Of a DNA stretch of 14,272 nucleotides, positions 13,182 through 14,272 are shown piece after piece; position 1 is the stretch's first letter, and every line of letters begins with the position of its first letter. Location: positions 1 to 14,272 of the forward strand of contig SXOY01000088.1 in NCBI GenBank assembly GCA_005776545.1, written 5' to 3'. A program made the translations under genes and the position numbers. The DNA is from Planctomycetia bacterium (GTDB lineage Bacteria; Planctomycetota; Phycisphaerae; Phycisphaerales; UBA1924). The notes under the pieces are model-generated. The model saw nothing but the letters and a program-made list of their open reading frames with translations, had not been told where the DNA came from and did not search any database.

Positions 13182-14272
13182 GTGTTATTTGTCGCATTGA
13201 AATTGCTTTTTGGAGACCGCACCAAGTACCTGACCCTGGTGTTTGGTTTGGCGTTTGCGACGCTGATGATCAATCAGCAGGCTGCCATTTTCATGGGGCT
13301 GCTCAAGCAATCAACTGGTCCGCTCCAGAACATTCACGAGCCAGACTTGTGGGTGAGTGACCCTGGAACAAAGTGGATCGCAGAGTTTCGATCGCTGACG
13401 GATCAGAAGCTGGATCGCGTGCGGTCGGTTGAAGGTGTGGAGTGGGCCGAGCCATTTCTGACAAACTGGGCCATCTGCGAGCTTATCTCTGGGGATTTTC
13501 AGAAAGTGCAGATCATGGGAATCCCGCGCTCGACGCTGGTGGGGCGGCCACCGGTGATCACGGAGGGGAGCATTGAAGATATTCGCAATCCCGATGCGAT
13601 TGTGGTGGAAGAGGCCAGCCGCGAAAAGCTGGGAAATATCAAGATTGGCGGCGAGCTGAAGATCAACGATAAGCGAGCGGTGGTAGTAGCGTTCTGCAAG
13701 GCGAGGAAGGGGTTTGAGTCAAACGCGATTATCTATTCCACGTATGACAATGCTCTGCGATTTGTTCCACTGGGAACCAAGCGACTGAGTTTCATTCTGG
13801 TCAAGGGCAGCGCGGGCACTTCCATCGATGTGTTAAAGAAACGCATCGATGCGTTGGGCGATGTCAAGGCGATGACGCATGATGAAATGGCCGAGCGCAC
13901 TATTCGATTTATCATTGTGGCGACGGGAATCGGTCTGAATTTTGCCATTACGATTGCACTGGGATTTGTGGTGGGCGCACTGCTTTCGGCGGCGATTTTC
14001 TATCAATTTACGCTTGAGAATCTGCGCCATTTTGCGGTTTTGAAAGCGCTGGGTGTCACGGCGCCGCGGTTGATCGGTATGGTGATGTTGCAGGCGCTGG
14101 TGGTGGCACTGGTGGGATACGGCATCGGCGTCGGGGCTGCGGGGGCGTTTACGCTGGCGACACGACAGGCCGAGAGCGAACTGAGTGTGTATTTTCCGTG
14201 GCAACTTATGGCAGGTTCGTTTGTCTGCACACTGCTGTGCATCATGCTCGGAAGCGTTATCTCGCTGAGCCG
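13182..14272 (+). CDS. FtsX/MacB-like ABC transporter permease, 3' partial
   Basis: The frame runs from the GTG at 13182 through 363 complete codons to the right edge with no stop, so the C-terminus is missing. The protein starts VLFVALKLLFGDRTKYLTLV and has a first transmembrane helix at about 14-34. A periplasmic domain of about 200 residues follows (about 40-240), resembling the MacB periplasmic core, and then three further hydrophobic segments (about 243-275, 296-328 and 343-363). The segment ENLRHFAVLKALGVTAPRL (279-297) is the conserved coupling loop of FtsX-type permeases of the DevC/MacB class. Such permeases work with an ATPase and often a membrane-fusion protein, probably encoded just beyond the window. 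The substrate is unknown. An in-frame stop at 13176-13178 makes GTG 13182 the first possible start. Confidence 0.85.
   Translation, partial: MLFVALKLLFGDRTKYLTLVFGLAFATLMINQQAAIFMGLLKQSTGPLQNIHEPDLWVSDPGTKWIAEFRSLTDQKLDRVRSVEGVEWAEPFLTNWAICELISGDFQKVQIMGIPRSTLVGRPPVITEGSIEDIRNPDAIVVEEASREKLGNIKIGGELKINDKRAVVVAFCKARKGFESNAIIYSTYDNALRFVPLGTKRLSFILVKGSAGTSIDVLKKRIDALGDVKAMTHDEMAERTIRFIIVATGIGLNFAITIALGFVVGALLSAAIFYQFTLENLRHFAVLKALGVTAPRLIGMVMLQALVVALVGYGIGVGAAGAFTLATRQAESELSVYFPWQLMAGSFVCTLLCIMLGSVISLS

Noticed and set aside
13148..13273. Longer N-terminus of CrcB from 13273
   Set aside because: It would add about 42 polar residues not found in the family and would overlap the divergent permease gene.
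13840..13855. Perfect 16-base palindrome AACGCATCGATGCGTT inside the permease gene
   Set aside because: It lies in coding sequence, and a perfect palindrome of this length is not surprising by chance in 14 kb. No second copy was seen.
1..14272. CRISPR array, tRNA, rRNA, insertion sequence, integrase or attachment-site repeats
   Set aside because: None found by reading; no regularly spaced repeats, no transposase or integrase motifs and no tRNA-like cloverleaf were noticed.

Overview
The window reads as ordinary bacterial chromosome with moderately high GC. It is densely packed, uses many GTG and TTG starts, and often lacks a clear Shine-Dalgarno sequence. Gene content (TruD, a stand-alone NnrE, a bifunctional-nuclease-family protein, a polyphosphate kinase, a GT87-like membrane protein, an ABC permease of a type I associate with planctomycetes) and this style of start site suggest a Planctomycetota bacterium, perhaps of the Phycisphaerae. 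That assignment is an inference from protein flavour; there is no rRNA marker. I see no tRNA, rRNA, insertion sequence, phage gene or CRISPR array, and no stretch of 300 bases without a gene.

Layout. At 1-1046 two unrecognised plus-strand genes encode a cysteine-rich probable exported protein (cut by the left edge) and a small membrane-anchored protein with beta-type repeats. At 1092-2327 (minus) a CDF metal-cation efflux transporter is followed by a small two-helix membrane protein. At 2405-2974 (plus) there is a lipoprotein. A minus-strand run of six closely spaced genes fills 2978-6960. In transcription order it is NAD(P)HX epimerase (nnrE), a BFN/DUF151 protein, TruD, a 109-residue helical protein, a DUF6036-like nucleotidyltransferase and a YihX-like HAD phosphatase. 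Plus-strand genes from 7000 to 11807 are a QueD/PTPS-family protein, polyphosphate kinase 1, a CE4 polysaccharide deacetylase and a GT87-like membrane protein. PrmC (11810-12724) and the fluoride channel CrcB/FluC (12752-13147) are on the minus strand. A plus-strand FtsX/MacB-type ABC permease starts at 13182 and runs off the right edge.

How the genes work together. The 2978-6960 run could be a single operon. It mixes metabolite repair and tRNA modification with an embedded two-gene module (helical protein plus nucleotidyltransferase, 20-nt overlap) that has the architecture of a toxin-antitoxin pair and is translationally coupled to a phosphatase gene. The deacetylase and GT87-like genes overlap and probably act in envelope polysaccharide metabolism. 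CrcB and the permease diverge from only 34 bases.

Most worth following up are the nucleotidyltransferase module, the PTPS homologue that has lost the catalytic cysteine but keeps the ExxHGH motif (PTPS-III type, a possible folate-pathway bypass of FolB), and the cysteine-rich protein at the left edge.
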